Shown: positions 27,416-36,207 of the stretch, piece after piece
Layout of the letters: the number at the start of each line of letters is the position of its first letter
Numbering within the stretch: position 1 is the first letter of the stretch
DNA from: CAVYPR01 sp963770505
Lineage (GTDB): Bacteria; Actinomycetota; Acidimicrobiia; Acidimicrobiales; RAAP-2
Reading direction: 5' to 3'
DNA: 64,000 nucleotides
Assembly (NCBI GenBank): GCA_963770505.1
Contig: CAVYPR010000003.1
Span: 1 to 64,000, forward strand
Translations under genes and position numbers: made by a program
Notes under the pieces: model-generated
What the model was told of the DNA's origin: nothing
What the model saw: only the letters and a program-made list of their open reading frames with translations
The model's database searches: none

Positions 27416-28675
27416 ATGACGACCACGGGCGGTGCGGCGATCGACGGCTGGGTGGCGCCGGGATTTGAGCCGGTCCGCACGGCGTTTCAGAAGAACTTCG
27501 AGCATGGTGAGGTCGGTGCGGCCTACGCGGCCTACCACCACGGGCACCAGGTGGTCGACCTCTGGGGAGGCACCGCCGATGCGACGAAGGGGCGCCCCTG
27601 GGAAGAGGACACGATGGTCCTCGTCTACTCGTCCACCAAGGGTGTGACCGCCATGTGCGCCAACCGCCTGGCCCAGGAGGGCCGGATCGACGTCGACGCA
27701 CCGGTGGCCACCTACTGGCCCGAATTCGCCCAGGCCGGCAAGGAGGGCGTGACGGTGGCCGACCTCCTCGCCCACCGCGCCGGCTTGGCGTGGGTCGACG
27801 GATCGATGACGATTGGGGAAGCCCTCGCCTGGGATCCGGTCATCGGCGCGCTCGAGCAACAGACCCCGTCCTGGCCTCCTGGCTCGGCCCACGGCTACCA
27901 CGCCATCACCTTCGGTTGGCTGGTGGGCGAGGTGGTGCGGAGGGTCACTGGCAAGAGCCTGGGGTCCTACCTCCGTGACGAGATTGCCGGCCCGCTGGGC
28001 GCTGACTTCTTCATCGGCCTCCCGCCGTCGCAGATGGCGCGCCCCGCCCGGCTGATCTCGATCGTGGAGTCGATGGCCTCGAAGGAGTTCGGGTCCTTGG
28101 GCGGCGCGAGCGGTTCTGCCCCCGGCCCGGGCCTCACCGAGATGGCTGAGCTGGCGAAGACCTACATGGCTCCGGGCGGTCCGCTCTTCAAGGCGATCAT
28201 CGCCCCCGGTGGGGCCTTCGCCGACCAGGGCATCTGGAACGACCCCGCCCTCTGGGCGGCCGAGGTGCCGGCAGCCAACGGCATCACCGACGCCCGGGGA
28301 CTGGCCCGCCTGTACGCAGCGTGCGTGAGCGACGTGGAGACCCCGCAGGGTACGCCGTTCCGGGTTCTCTCACCCGAGCAGCTCGACCGGGCGCTGGAGC
28401 AACGCACGCAGGGTCCGGACCAGGTCCTGCTCGGTCTCGACATCCAGTGGGGACTCGGCTTCATGGTGAACCGGGGCATCGTTGCCGCCCCCGGACACGG
28501 CGGACCGAGAGCCTTCGGCCACTTCGGGATGGGGGGCTCGGCGGGTTGGGGAGAACCCGACCTCGAGCTGGGCATGGGCTACGTCATGAACCGCATGTCG
28601 GCGGGGATGGCGGGGGACACTCGCAGCTACCGGCTCATGGCGGCCACCGTCGAGGCGGCGCGACAGTCGACGTGA
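27416..28675 (+). CDS. Serine hydrolase of the beta-lactamase/class C (EstB-like) family
   Basis: Protein of 419 residues; ATG 27416 has GGGAG upstream and is preferred to an upstream in-frame start. The nucleophile motif SxxK is present as YSSTK (Ser72, Lys75), a Tyr of the YxN-type motif is in GYHAITFG, and the third motif is HFGMGG near the C-terminus. No signal peptide is seen, so a cytoplasmic esterase or amidase role is more likely than beta-lactam resistance. It is followed at 120 bases by an alpha/beta hydrolase gene and by a divergent amidohydrolase, forming a small hydrolase cluster. The substrate cannot be deduced. Confidence 0.88.
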   Translation: MTTTGGAAIDGWVAPGFEPVRTAFQKNFEHGEVGAAYAAYHHGHQVVDLWGGTADATKGRPWEEDTMVLVYSSTKGVTAMCANRLAQEGRIDVDAPVATYWPEFAQAGKEGVTVADLLAHRAGLAWVDGSMTIGEALAWDPVIGALEQQTPSWPPGSAHGYHAITFGWLVGEVVRRVTGKSLGSYLRDEIAGPLGADFFIGLPPSQMARPARLISIVESMASKEFGSLGGASGSAPGPGLTEMAELAKTYMAPGGPLFKAIIAPGGAFADQGIWNDPALWAAEVPAANGITDARGLARLYAACVSDVETPQGTPFRVLSPEQLDRALEQRTQGPDQVLLGLDIQWGLGFMVNRGIVAAPGHGGPRAFGHFGMGGSAGWGEPDLELGMGYVMNRMSAGMAGDTRSYRLMAATVEAARQST

Positions 28676-28795
28676 GCCAGATGGTCGCGCCCACGTGAGC
28701 AACAACCTCGCCATCGGGAAGGACCCCTTGGCTCTGAGCGCGCCGCTGTCTCTGGCGCCATGTCGGGCGAGGTGCGCACGGTGGGGAGGGAGCCC

Positions 28796-29662
28796 ATGAC
28801 GACCGTCGACATAGGAGGGATACATATCGCCTACGACGTGATCGGCGAGGGTCGCCCGTGGGTCATCACCCCAGGTGGGCGGTACAGCAAAGACACCCCG
28901 GGAGTGCGCCAGCTGGCCGAGGAGCTTGCCCGCCACGGCCAGCGGGTGGTCATCTGGGACCGCCCGAACACCGGGGCCTCCGACGTGCATTTCACCGGTG
29001 CCTCTGAGTCCCAGATGCAGGCCGATGCCCTGGCCAACCTCCTCCGCCACCTGGAACTGGGGCCGACGGTCATCGTCGGAGGTTCGGGAGGCGCCCGGGT
29101 TTCACTGCTCACTGCGGCCCACCACCCCGACGTCGCCGCGGCGCTCGGCCTTCTTTGGATCAGCGGCGGCGTCTACGGCCAGATGCTGCTCGGCGTGGTG
29201 TACGCCGGTGAGCCCATCAGGGCCGCCTGGAGCGGGGGTATGGAGGCGGTGGTGGAGCTCCCCGAGTGGCGTGAGGTGCTCGAGCGAAACCCGCGCAACC
29301 GAGAGCTCTTCCTCTCCCAGGATCCTGGGGAGTTCATCGAGACGATGGAGCGTTGGATGCTGGTCTACTGCCCGGACCCGGCGGCCACGCTTCCCGGCCT
29401 GCCCGACGCCGAGCTCGCAACCGTCGATGTGCCGGCCCTCGTCTTTCGCAGCGGGGCCAGCGACCCGCACCACACCCGGGCCACCTCAGAGAGGGTGGCG
29501 GCCCTGCTGCCCCAGGGCCGCCTGGCCGAACCCCCGTGGGGTGACCGCGAGTGGGTGGAGCGATCGGCCGCGGCTCGTGAGCGCGGCGAGGGGCTCTTCC
29601 AGCGCTGGCCACTCCTGGCGCCTCAGCTCCTCGAGTTCGCAGCCTCCGTGCCCACCCACTGA
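28796..29662 (+). CDS. Alpha/beta-fold hydrolase
   Basis: Protein of 288 residues with GGGAGGGAG just upstream of ATG 28796. The fold signature is clear: an oxyanion-loop region (TPGGRYSKDTPG), WDRPNTGAS after strand 4, and the nucleophile elbow GGSGGARVS (Ser97). A C-terminal catalytic His in the usual position is not obvious: the end reads EPPWGDREWVERS, where relatives normally have a His. It may use another residue or have an altered activity. It is probably co-transcribed with the upstream serine hydrolase. Confidence 0.83.
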   Translation: MTTVDIGGIHIAYDVIGEGRPWVITPGGRYSKDTPGVRQLAEELARHGQRVVIWDRPNTGASDVHFTGASESQMQADALANLLRHLELGPTVIVGGSGGARVSLLTAAHHPDVAAALGLLWISGGVYGQMLLGVVYAGEPIRAAWSGGMEAVVELPEWREVLERNPRNRELFLSQDPGEFIETMERWMLVYCPDPAATLPGLPDAELATVDVPALVFRSGASDPHHTRATSERVAALLPQGRLAEPPWGDREWVERSAAARERGEGLFQRWPLLAPQLLEFAASVPTH

Positions 29663-29684
29663 GGGTCGCCGGTCGTCGGGGGGG

Positions 29685-30851
29685 CTAGAGGCGGTAGAGC
29701 CTTGCCGCGTTGTCGCAGAGGATCTTTCGCTGCACCTCTGGGCTGAGATCGCGCATGTTCTCCCTCGCCGTTTGCAGGGGGTCGGGGAACAGGCAGGTGG
29801 GGTGGGGGAAGTCGGTCTCGAACATGATGTTGTCCTCGCCGACGGCTTCGATGACCCGAGGGAGGTTGATGCGCTCGAACCAGGTCGTCGCGTACATCTG
29901 CCGCCGGAAGTACTCCACCGGGCGAAGCGGCAGTTTGGCCAGCTCCTTCGGGGCGTTCTCGTGCATCTCGAACTCGAGTGCCTCGAGGATGAAGGGTATC
30001 CAGCCGCACCCGCTCTCGACGGACACGACCTTGAGCGTCGGGTGTCGCTCGAGCAGCCCCGAAGTGATGATGTTGACCACGACCCGGGCGTTGCCGATGA
30101 ACAGCAGCGTCCCCCCGATGGCCAGCGCCGTGTCCTGCTGCTGGGAGGCCCACGGGTATGTGCCGAAGAAGGTCATCGTGGTGAGGCTGGCCCCGATGTG
30201 GAAGTGGATGGGCAGATCGAGAGCGCTACACGCCTCCCACAGCGGATCCCAGGCGCGGTTGGCCAGGTCCGGGGATCCCTGGTCCTGGGGGTCGGACGTG
30301 ATGTTCACGCCGCGATGGCCGAGGGCCGCCACGCGCTCGGCCTCCTGCACGCAGGCGGTGACGTCCCACGAGGGAAGCACGCCCATCGGGAGGAGCCGGT
30401 CGCCCGATGCCGCCTGGATCTCAGCCGTCGCGTCGTTGTAGGTCCGCAGGAGAGCGAGCCTGAACGACTCGTCGGGCACGGCCTCGGAGAGACCCTGGCC
30501 GCCCAGCCCGATGACGTTGGGGAACAGGACCTCGGCCCAGATCCCCACCTCGTCCATCATCGCCAGACGCGCCACGGGGTCGTAGGCCCCCCGGTGCACG
30601 TCGTCGATCGTCCATTCGAACAGGCCGGTCTGCGCGTTGATCTTCGAGCCGTCCCGTCCGATGACGCCGCCGCCGCCGGCGCGCCCGAGAACCTCACCGC
30701 CCACCACCCAGGTGGCGACGCCTTCGACATCCTCGACGTGAGGCACCCGGTCCTTCATCGTCGCCGGCGCCCGGCTCGTCCACAGGTCGTGGGCCTCGGT
30801 GAGATGGGTGTCGGCGTCGATGACCCTCCCCGCCTCGATCGTTACGGTCAT
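29685..30851 (-). CDS. Amidohydrolase_2 family metal-dependent hydrolase/decarboxylase
   Basis: Protein of 388 residues; ATG 30851 is preceded by GGAGGGAG, so in-frame sequence up to 30932 is excluded. The TIM-barrel amidohydrolase-2 family is indicated by DADTHLTE near the N-terminus (metal-binding region), a His in LPIHFHIGAS, and the terminal FETDFPHPT motif with its catalytic Asp. Members include decarboxylases of aromatic carboxylates and enzymes of xenobiotic or steroid breakdown. It is convergent with the alpha/beta hydrolase gene (22 bases) and has a MarR gene upstream on the same strand. The substrate is unknown. Confidence 0.87.
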   Translation of the reverse strand: MTVTIEAGRVIDADTHLTEAHDLWTSRAPATMKDRVPHVEDVEGVATWVVGGEVLGRAGGGGVIGRDGSKINAQTGLFEWTIDDVHRGAYDPVARLAMMDEVGIWAEVLFPNVIGLGGQGLSEAVPDESFRLALLRTYNDATAEIQAASGDRLLPMGVLPSWDVTACVQEAERVAALGHRGVNITSDPQDQGSPDLANRAWDPLWEACSALDLPIHFHIGASLTTMTFFGTYPWASQQQDTALAIGGTLLFIGNARVVVNIITSGLLERHPTLKVVSVESGCGWIPFILEALEFEMHENAPKELAKLPLRPVEYFRRQMYATTWFERINLPRVIEAVGEDNIMFETDFPHPTCLFPDPLQTARENMRDLSPEVQRKILCDNAARLYRL

Positions 30852-30984
30852 CTGCGACTCCCTCCAGCGATCGTTTGACCAGCTCGGCGGTCTCCGGTGC
30901 CGGAACGGCGGGTCCGCCGTGCTCCTGACCACTGCACCCTACCCTGCGAGCTTCGCGGGCCCACCTCCAGCGGCTGGCGTCACG

Positions 30985-31461
30985 TCAACGTGGCCGCGGC
31001 ACCAGCGAGTCGACGCGCTCGGCAAGGACCGGATCGGTGATGAAGGCGCGCAGCACGGCGTCGGCCGCCACGAGGTCCGAGCGGTCCACCCGCGACGCCA
31101 GGTTGCGGTTGAGCCCATCGGCCACCTGGTTGAGGGCTCGGGCGTAGCGATCCCCGTCGGAGGTGAGCACGATGTTGACCACCCGGGCGTCGACCCGGTC
31201 GCGCTCGGTTCGGACGAAGCCCTCTCGCTCGAGACGGTCGATGAGCTTGCGACCCGCCTGGCGGCTGATACCGAGGGCAGGCCCGATGCGTCCGAGCGGC
31301 GTGGGGCCACGGGCCACGAGCCGCATCACCGCCGAGTCCCCACGGGTGAAGCGGTCGAAACCGAGCGAACGGAGCTGCGTCGACATCTCGCGGAGCCAGG
31401 ACAGTCGGGTCAAACCCAGCAGGTCGCTGAACTCGTAGGGACGCGTTGACGCATCGTCCAC
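30985..31461 (-). CDS. MarR-family transcriptional regulator
   Basis: Regulator of about 158 residues. The winged helix is visible as MRLVARGPTPLGRIGPALGIS, then a recognition helix (RQAGRKLIDRLE) and a wing (ERDRVDARVVNIVLT). GTG 31461 is chosen because it gives the normal family length and because a TANNNT -10-like sequence (TATGGT on the minus strand, 31468-31473) lies only six bases upstream, suggesting a leaderless transcript. It is divergent from the DUF3089 gene, with a palindrome in the shared region, and 133 bases upstream of the amidohydrolase gene; it may control one or both. Confidence 0.87.
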   Translation of the reverse strand: MDDASTRPYEFSDLLGLTRLSWLREMSTQLRSLGFDRFTRGDSAVMRLVARGPTPLGRIGPALGISRQAGRKLIDRLEREGFVRTERDRVDARVVNIVLTSDGDRYARALNQVADGLNRNLASRVDRSDLVAADAVLRAFITDPVLAERVDSLVPRPR

Positions 31462-31514
31462 GGGTGCACCATACTGCAGATAGGCAACAAGGTTGCACAA
31501 ACGGGAGGGTGTCG
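31462..31514. promoter_or_regulatory. Divergent promoter region with palindrome GCAAC-AAG-GTTGC
   Basis: A perfect 5-3-5 inverted repeat (31484-31496) lies in the 53 bases between the MarR and DUF3089 genes. It is close to the size and position expected for a MarR-type operator. A -10-like TATGGT for the MarR gene is at 31473-31468 on the minus strand. Binding is inferred. Confidence 0.45.
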
Positions 31515-32702
31515 ATGGCCGAGGACGTCGGAGGTCCCCGCAACGGCGTGCGGACGGCGCGGTGGCGGGCTGTGGCCCTGCTGGTGGTCGGCAGCCTCCT
31601 GGCCTCGGCGGGACCCGCCGTGGCCGCGTCGGCCACGGCCGGTGCCCAGGGCAGCGCCACCAGCGCCACACCGACGGTCTGGCTATGCCAGCCGGGGACC
31701 GCCGACGACCCGTGCGCCTCCAGCCTCACAACGACCGTCGTCCAGGCCTCGGGGGCGGCCAAGGAGGTGTCAACCCAGGACGACAACTCGTCGCCGTTCG
31801 ACTGCTTCTACGTCTACCCCACCGTCAGCAAGCAGAAGACGACCAACGCCAACCTGAAGGTGCAGAAGCCCGAGATCGCCGCAGCTGTCTACGAAGCCTC
31901 GCGCTTCTCCACCGTCTGCAGGGTCTGGGCTCCCATGTACCGTCAGGTCACGCTGGCGGGCCTCGCGGCACACCCGGACCTCGATCTTCCATCTTCGGCC
32001 ACCGACACCGCCTACGACAGCCTGCAGTCGGCCTTCGAGGACTATTTGGCGCACGACAACGATGGTCGGCCGATCGTCTTCATCGGCCACTCCCAGGGTG
32101 CGGCCATGCTCATCCTGCTCCTCAAGCGCCTCGTCGACGACAATCCGACGCTGCGCAATCGCACGGTTCTGGCGGTCATTCTCGGGGGCAACGTCGAGGT
32201 GAGGACCGGATCGGAGGCGGGTGGCAGCTTCTCGCACATCCCGGTGTGTGACAGCAACGGGGAGGCCGGCTGCGTCATCGCCTACTCCAGCTTTCCCGGC
32301 ACCCCGCCGTCGGGCTCGTTCTTCGGCCGTCCCGGCCGGGGCGTCTCGTTGCAGTCCGGACAGACCGCCCGCAAGGGTCTGCAGGTTGCCTGCGTGAACC
32401 CGGCCGCCGTGGGTGGGGGCCTCGCCCCCCTCGATTCCTACTTCCCCCCGACCTCGGGGGTCTCAACGCCATGGGTGGAGTACCCGGACCTGTACACGGC
32501 CAACTGCGAGCACGGCGACGGCGCGACCTGGCTCGAGGTGAAGAAGGCTGAGGGGGACACCGACCACCGTCCGGTCGTCTCGGAGGTCAACGGACCCGAT
32601 TGGGGCTACCACCCCTTCGACGTGAATTTGGCACTCGGCAACCTGGTGACCGACGTGGGTGCCGCCGAGTCCACGTGGTCGCGGGGGTCGAACTCGGGCT
32701 GA
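31515..32702 (+). CDS. Secreted DUF3089 family alpha/beta hydrolase
   Basis: Protein of 395 residues; ATG 31515 has GGGAGGG upstream. A signal peptide is clear: Arg-rich N-region, ALLVVGSLLASAGPAVA core, cleavage after Ala-Ala near 38-40. The mature domain has the DUF3089 signature CFYVYPTVS near the start, VWAPMYRQVT, and the nucleophile elbow FIGHSQGAAM (Ser about 193). The family is predicted to be a serine hydrolase; the substrate is unknown. Several Cys residues probably form disulfides. It is divergent from the MarR gene. Confidence 0.87.
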   Translation: MAEDVGGPRNGVRTARWRAVALLVVGSLLASAGPAVAASATAGAQGSATSATPTVWLCQPGTADDPCASSLTTTVVQASGAAKEVSTQDDNSSPFDCFYVYPTVSKQKTTNANLKVQKPEIAAAVYEASRFSTVCRVWAPMYRQVTLAGLAAHPDLDLPSSATDTAYDSLQSAFEDYLAHDNDGRPIVFIGHSQGAAMLILLLKRLVDDNPTLRNRTVLAVILGGNVEVRTGSEAGGSFSHIPVCDSNGEAGCVIAYSSFPGTPPSGSFFGRPGRGVSLQSGQTARKGLQVACVNPAAVGGGLAPLDSYFPPTSGVSTPWVEYPDLYTANCEHGDGATWLEVKKAEGDTDHRPVVSEVNGPDWGYHPFDVNLALGNLVTDVGAAESTWSRGSNSG

Positions 32703-32853
32703 GACGGAGCTCCGACGCTGTGGGAGGATCACATGCTGATGGAAGGCGGCGATCGATCGGCACGACGCGAAGGGGCCGCCGCGCTCCCCCCGTCGAAACG
32801 GCCCACCGGTCCCACGCGCTCTGTCCGGGACTGATCGTTCGGCACGCCGCCCG

Positions 32854-33603
32854 GTGCCCACCTGCCTGATCGTGCAGCACGCCCCCGTCGAGCGGGCGTA
32901 CGCCGTGGCCTCCGCACTGGCGGCCAGGGGCGTCCGGCTCGACGTGCGCGAGGTCTTTGCCGGCATGCCGGTTCCTCGGTCCGCCTCGGGCCTCGACGGC
33001 CTGGTGGTGATGGGTGGACCGGCCTCCGCCGCCTCTGACGACGGTTTTCCCAGTCGGCGCGACGAGTTGGCCCTCTTGGCCGACGCGGTGCGTCTCGGGG
33101 TGCCGACGATCGGCATCTGCCTGGGTGCCCAGCTGCTCGCCGCCGCCACGGGCGGCCGCGTCTTCGTGGGGGAGGCCGGACCCGAGATCGGTTGGTCCCC
33201 CGTCGAGCTCACGGTCGATTCGTCCTCCGACCTACTCCTGGCCGGCGCCCCGCGCCGGGTCACGGTGCTGCACTGGCACGGCGACACCTTCTCCCTGCCC
33301 CCCGGCGGAGTTCGCCTCGCCGCCAACGACCGCTACGCGAACCAGGCTTTCCGGGTCGGGACGTGTGGGTGGGGCCTCCAGTTCCATGTCGAAGTCGATC
33401 TCGCCGCGGTAGCCGCCTTCGTCGCCGCCTTCGGCCGGGAGGCCGCGGAGGCCGGCTCGGACCCGGCGGCGATCGAAGGGGCCGCCCCCGACGCGCTCGC
33501 CGCGGGTCTTGAGGCGTGGGGTCGTCAGGTGGCCGAGCGCTTCGCCGGTCTCGTGGTCGGTCGTGTCGATGGGCCGCACCCAGCCGCCGGCGGTAGCCTC
33601 TAA
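32854..33603 (+). CDS. Class I glutamine amidotransferase-like protein
   Basis: Protein of 249 residues with a GTG start. The class I triad is intact: Cys89 in GICLGAQ, His178 and Glu180 in LQFHVE. The VMGGPASA loop is also typical. It resembles the stand-alone GMP-synthase-like GATase group, whose members include gamma-glutamyl hydrolases and uncharacterised enzymes. No synthetase partner is next to it. A strong hairpin follows the stop codon, so it is probably monocistronic or the end of a unit. Confidence 0.85.
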   Translation: MPTCLIVQHAPVERAYAVASALAARGVRLDVREVFAGMPVPRSASGLDGLVVMGGPASAASDDGFPSRRDELALLADAVRLGVPTIGICLGAQLLAAATGGRVFVGEAGPEIGWSPVELTVDSSSDLLLAGAPRRVTVLHWHGDTFSLPPGGVRLAANDRYANQAFRVGTCGWGLQFHVEVDLAAVAAFVAAFGREAAEAGSDPAAIEGAAPDALAAGLEAWGRQVAERFAGLVVGRVDGPHPAAGGSL

Positions 33604-33624
33604 CCGATTGACGGTCCGCCAGGT

Positions 33625-33650
33625 CGGCCGTGCCGCGCACGGCACGGCCG
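33625..33650 (+). terminator. Perfect 10-base-stem hairpin after the GATase gene
   Basis: CGGCCGTGCC-GCGCAC-GGCACGGCCG forms a 10-bp GC-rich stem with a six-base loop, 22 bases after the stop codon. There is no T-run, but U-tract-less hairpin terminators are common in high-GC Actinobacteria. Confidence 0.5.
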
Positions 33651-33708
33651 CTGACGGCGGAGCCTCGGCGCCAAGACCGACCCGGACGACGACAAGGAGC
33701 AGATCGAC

Positions 33709-34443
33709 ATGGCCACCCTCTTCCAGCGGGCCCACCAGATTGTCCAGGCGAAGGCGAATAAGGCCCTCGACTCCGCCGAGAAGCCCGACGAGATGCTCGA
33801 CCTCTCCTACGAGCAGATGCTCGACCAGATCACCCAGGTCCGCCGGGCCCTGGTGGACATTGCCGCCTCGCGCAAGCAGCTCGAGCTCCAAGAGCAGCAG
33901 CTCCAGCACTCGGTCGACCACCTCCAGGACCAGGCCAAGGCTGCGCTCACCCAGGGCAAGGACGACCTGGCCAAAGAGGCCCTTTCCCGCAAGGCGGCGG
34001 CCCAGGCGCAGATCGACTCCATGGAGCCCCAGCACCAGCAGCTCACCGAGCAGGAGGAGAAGCTCGAGAAGACCCTGGCCGCGCTCCAGCAGAGGGTCAA
34101 CCAGTTCCGCACCCAGAAGGAGGTGCTCAAGGCGCAGTACAGCGCGGCCAAGGCGGTGAGCTCCGTCGACGAGAACGTGGCCGGGATCTCGAAGACCTTC
34201 GGCGACTCCGGGGAGACGCTCCAGCGGGCCCAGGACAAGATCGCCAACATGCAGGCCCACGCCGGAGCCGTGGACGAGCTTCTCCAGTCCGGCGTGCTCG
34301 AGGATGTCGGCGGCAGCACCGACGACATCCAGCAGGAGCTCGACAAGGCGGGCCAGGACGCCGAGGTGGACAGCGAGCTGGCGGCCATGAAGGCGGAGAT
34401 CGCCGCCGGAGGCTCGACGCCGGCGGTCGGCTCGGGCTCCTAA
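33709..34443 (+). CDS. pspA: PspA/IM30 family membrane-stress protein
   Basis: Protein of 244 residues with AAGGAG upstream of ATG 33709. The sequence is almost entirely heptad-rich coiled coil (about 25-200) after an N-terminal amphipathic helix (MATLFQRAHQIVQAKANKAL), the layout of PspA/IM30 ESCRT-III-like proteins that bind stressed inner membrane. The C-terminus after about 205 is disordered (Gly, Ser). Its stop codon overlaps that of the convergent DNA glycosylase gene. No psp regulator is adjacent. Confidence 0.88.
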   Translation: MATLFQRAHQIVQAKANKALDSAEKPDEMLDLSYEQMLDQITQVRRALVDIAASRKQLELQEQQLQHSVDHLQDQAKAALTQGKDDLAKEALSRKAAAQAQIDSMEPQHQQLTEQEEKLEKTLAALQQRVNQFRTQKEVLKAQYSAAKAVSSVDENVAGISKTFGDSGETLQRAQDKIANMQAHAGAVDELLQSGVLEDVGGSTDDIQQELDKAGQDAEVDSELAAMKAEIAAGGSTPAVGSGS

Positions 34444-34991
34444 TCGTCGTCGCCTCCGGCGGCGAGCCGCAGCTCGCCGAAGAGGGTCACGAGTTCGGGC
34501 AGCTGGTAGCGGGCCTGCAAGCCGCTCGGGTTGGGGAGCACCCACACCAGCGAGCCCGCCAGCCGGTCGTCCTGGCGACCGACCGCGGCGCGGGGACTGG
34601 AGAAGGCGGTGCGGTAGGCGCCCATGCCTAAGAAGGCCACCACTGCGGGCCGCAGCCGGCCGACCTTGGCTTCGAGTCGCCGCGCCCCCCGTCGGAGCTC
34701 TTCGGCGGAGAGCTCGCTGGCGCCGGCCGTGGCCCGCTCCACCAGGTTGGTGATCCCGATGCCGTAGAACAAGAGCTGCCGCTGTTCTTCGGGTCGGAGG
34801 AGGCGGTCGGTGAGACCCGCGCCGTGGAGCGCCTTCCAGAAGCGGTTGCCGGGCCGGGCGAAGTGCGCCCCTTCGGCCGCCGACCGCAGCCCCGGATTGA
34901 TCCCGCAGAAGAGAAGGCGGAGGCCGGAGGAGACGACGTCGTCGACGGTCTGCCCGGGGGCCGCCTGCAGCCTGTCCCGTCCTCGTCCCAT
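34440..34991 (-). CDS. mug: Mismatch-specific uracil/thymine DNA glycosylase (Mug/TDG family)
   Basis: Protein of 183 residues from ATG 34991 (a TTG two codons upstream is also possible). Family motifs are all visible: LLFCGINPGLRSA near the N-terminus, HFARPGNRFWKAL, YGIGITNLVERAT and LPNPSG. Mug/TDG enzymes remove uracil or thymine from G:U and G:T mispairs in base-excision repair. A TANNNT sequence (TAGCGT) nine bases before the ATG suggests a very short leader. It is convergent with pspA. Confidence 0.9.
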   Translation of the reverse strand: MGRGRDRLQAAPGQTVDDVVSSGLRLLFCGINPGLRSAAEGAHFARPGNRFWKALHGAGLTDRLLRPEEQRQLLFYGIGITNLVERATAGASELSAEELRRGARRLEAKVGRLRPAVVAFLGMGAYRTAFSSPRAAVGRQDDRLAGSLVWVLPNPSGLQARYQLPELVTLFGELRLAAGGDDD

Positions 34992-35063
34992 GAGCAACGG
35001 ACGCTACCCTCGGGCACGAACAGGCCCGGGGCCGTCCCGGGTCCCGGGCGGTAGGATCGGTCC

Positions 35064-35729
35064 ATGGAGAGCGGGTACCACCCACCGGTGGAGGAGTACC
35101 TCGAGACGGTGCACTCGCTCCAGGAGGAGGGGGTGCCCGTCATCCAGGCCCGCATCGCCGAGCGGCTCGGCCACTCGGCCCCCTCGGTCTCCGAGATGCT
35201 CGACCGCCTGGTGAACGAGGGCTACGCCCGGCGGGCCGGCCGGGTCGTCGAGCTGACGCCGAAGGGCGAGGCCCTGGCCAACAAGGTCGTCCGCAAGCAC
35301 CGGTTGGCCGAGCGGCTCCTGGTCGACGTCATCGGGCTCGAGTGGCACAAGGTGCACAAGGAGGCCGGGCGGTGGGAGCACGTCATCTCCGACGACGTCG
35401 AAGAGCGCCTCGTCGTCCTCCTGGGTGACCCCACCACCTGCCCGCACGGGAACCCCATCCCGGGGTCGGCTCCGTCCTCCTCGTCCTCCGAGCAGATGCC
35501 GCTGGCCGACGCCGCGCCCGGTTCGACCGTCCGCCTCGAGCGCATCAGCGAGCAGGTCGAGCTGGACATGAGTGCGCTCGCCTACCTCGACGAGCACGGC
35601 TTCACCCCGGGCGCCACCGCCGTGGTGACCTCCCGCGGACCCGACGGCACCCTCCTGCTGGAGCTGGCCGCATCGACCGTCGCCTTCGGCCCGGACCTCT
35701 CGAGCCACCTCTACGTCGTGGCGGCCTAG
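35064..35729 (+). CDS. DtxR/MntR-family metal-dependent regulator
   Basis: Protein of 221 residues with the three-domain DtxR layout: winged helix (1-65), metal-binding dimerisation domain (70-140), and an SH3-like FeoA domain (about 150-221). Ancillary-site residues His79, Glu83 and His98 match DtxR numbering. At the primary site Glu105 and His106 are kept, but Cys102 is Gly (EAGRWEH) and the Met10 position is Glu, so metal preference may differ from IdeR/DtxR. The GNPIPG loop is present. TAGGAT (35052-35057) lies six bases before the ATG, suggesting a leaderless transcript. Targets are probably iron or manganese homeostasis genes elsewhere. Confidence 0.9.
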   Translation: MESGYHPPVEEYLETVHSLQEEGVPVIQARIAERLGHSAPSVSEMLDRLVNEGYARRAGRVVELTPKGEALANKVVRKHRLAERLLVDVIGLEWHKVHKEAGRWEHVISDDVEERLVVLLGDPTTCPHGNPIPGSAPSSSSSEQMPLADAAPGSTVRLERISEQVELDMSALAYLDEHGFTPGATAVVTSRGPDGTLLLELAASTVAFGPDLSSHLYVVAA

Positions 35730-35793
35730 CACCGGCCGGGCCGGGCGCCCCCCTCGAAGGCGGTGAGGAGAGGGCCGGCAGCGGGCAGCGGGG

Positions 35794-36117
35794 TCAGAGG
35801 CGCTCCATGCGAGCGCGGACATTTCGGGTCCGCAGGGACCGCACCGCCCTGCGTGCCTCGGCCTCGGCCAGCACGGCGGCCAACGCCTCACCGGTGGTGT
35901 GCACCTTCATGGCCAGGGCTGCGGCTTCCTCCGGCGTGAACCCGAAGAGCTCGATGCACGCCCCCTCCACCTCGGCGAAGGTGGTGAAGTCGCTGTCGAG
36001 GATGATCACGGCGTAGTGGCCGTCGAACAGCGTGCCGACCTTCTCGGCGATCTCCTCCTCGACGACCACTTCGGCGCCGGTGTGTGACGGCAATCCGCGC
36101 GCTCCCAGTTCGGCCAC
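35794..36117 (-). CDS. clpS: ClpS-like ATP-dependent protease adaptor
   Basis: About 107 residues from GTG 36117 (GGAG seven bases upstream), or up to 125 from ATG 36171. The core matches ClpS: YAVIILDSDFTTFAEVE, then FGFTPEEAAALAMKVH and TTGEALAAVLAEAEAR. ClpS brings N-degron substrates to ClpC/ClpA and docks on the chaperone N-domain. The N-terminal extension is low in conservation. It lies alone on the minus strand, convergent with the DtxR gene and divergent from the EamA-like permease gene; no clpC or clpP is nearby. Confidence 0.85.
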   Translation of the reverse strand: MAELGARGLPSHTGAEVVVEEEIAEKVGTLFDGHYAVIILDSDFTTFAEVEGACIELFGFTPEEAAALAMKVHTTGEALAAVLAEAEARRAVRSLRTRNVRARMERL

Positions 36118-36207
36118 TGATCGGCTCCGCGGGGCAATTTCAGGCCGCGTCCGCCTGCTCCGCCCGCCCATGGGCACACGTTGGTGAATGCCGCTAGAAC
36201 GTGGGCG

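Noticed and set aside
29102..29473. Minus-strand and alternative-frame proteins inside the hydrolase, ABC and SDR genes
   Set aside because: They are frame shadows of well-supported genes in GC-rich DNA and have no independent motifs.
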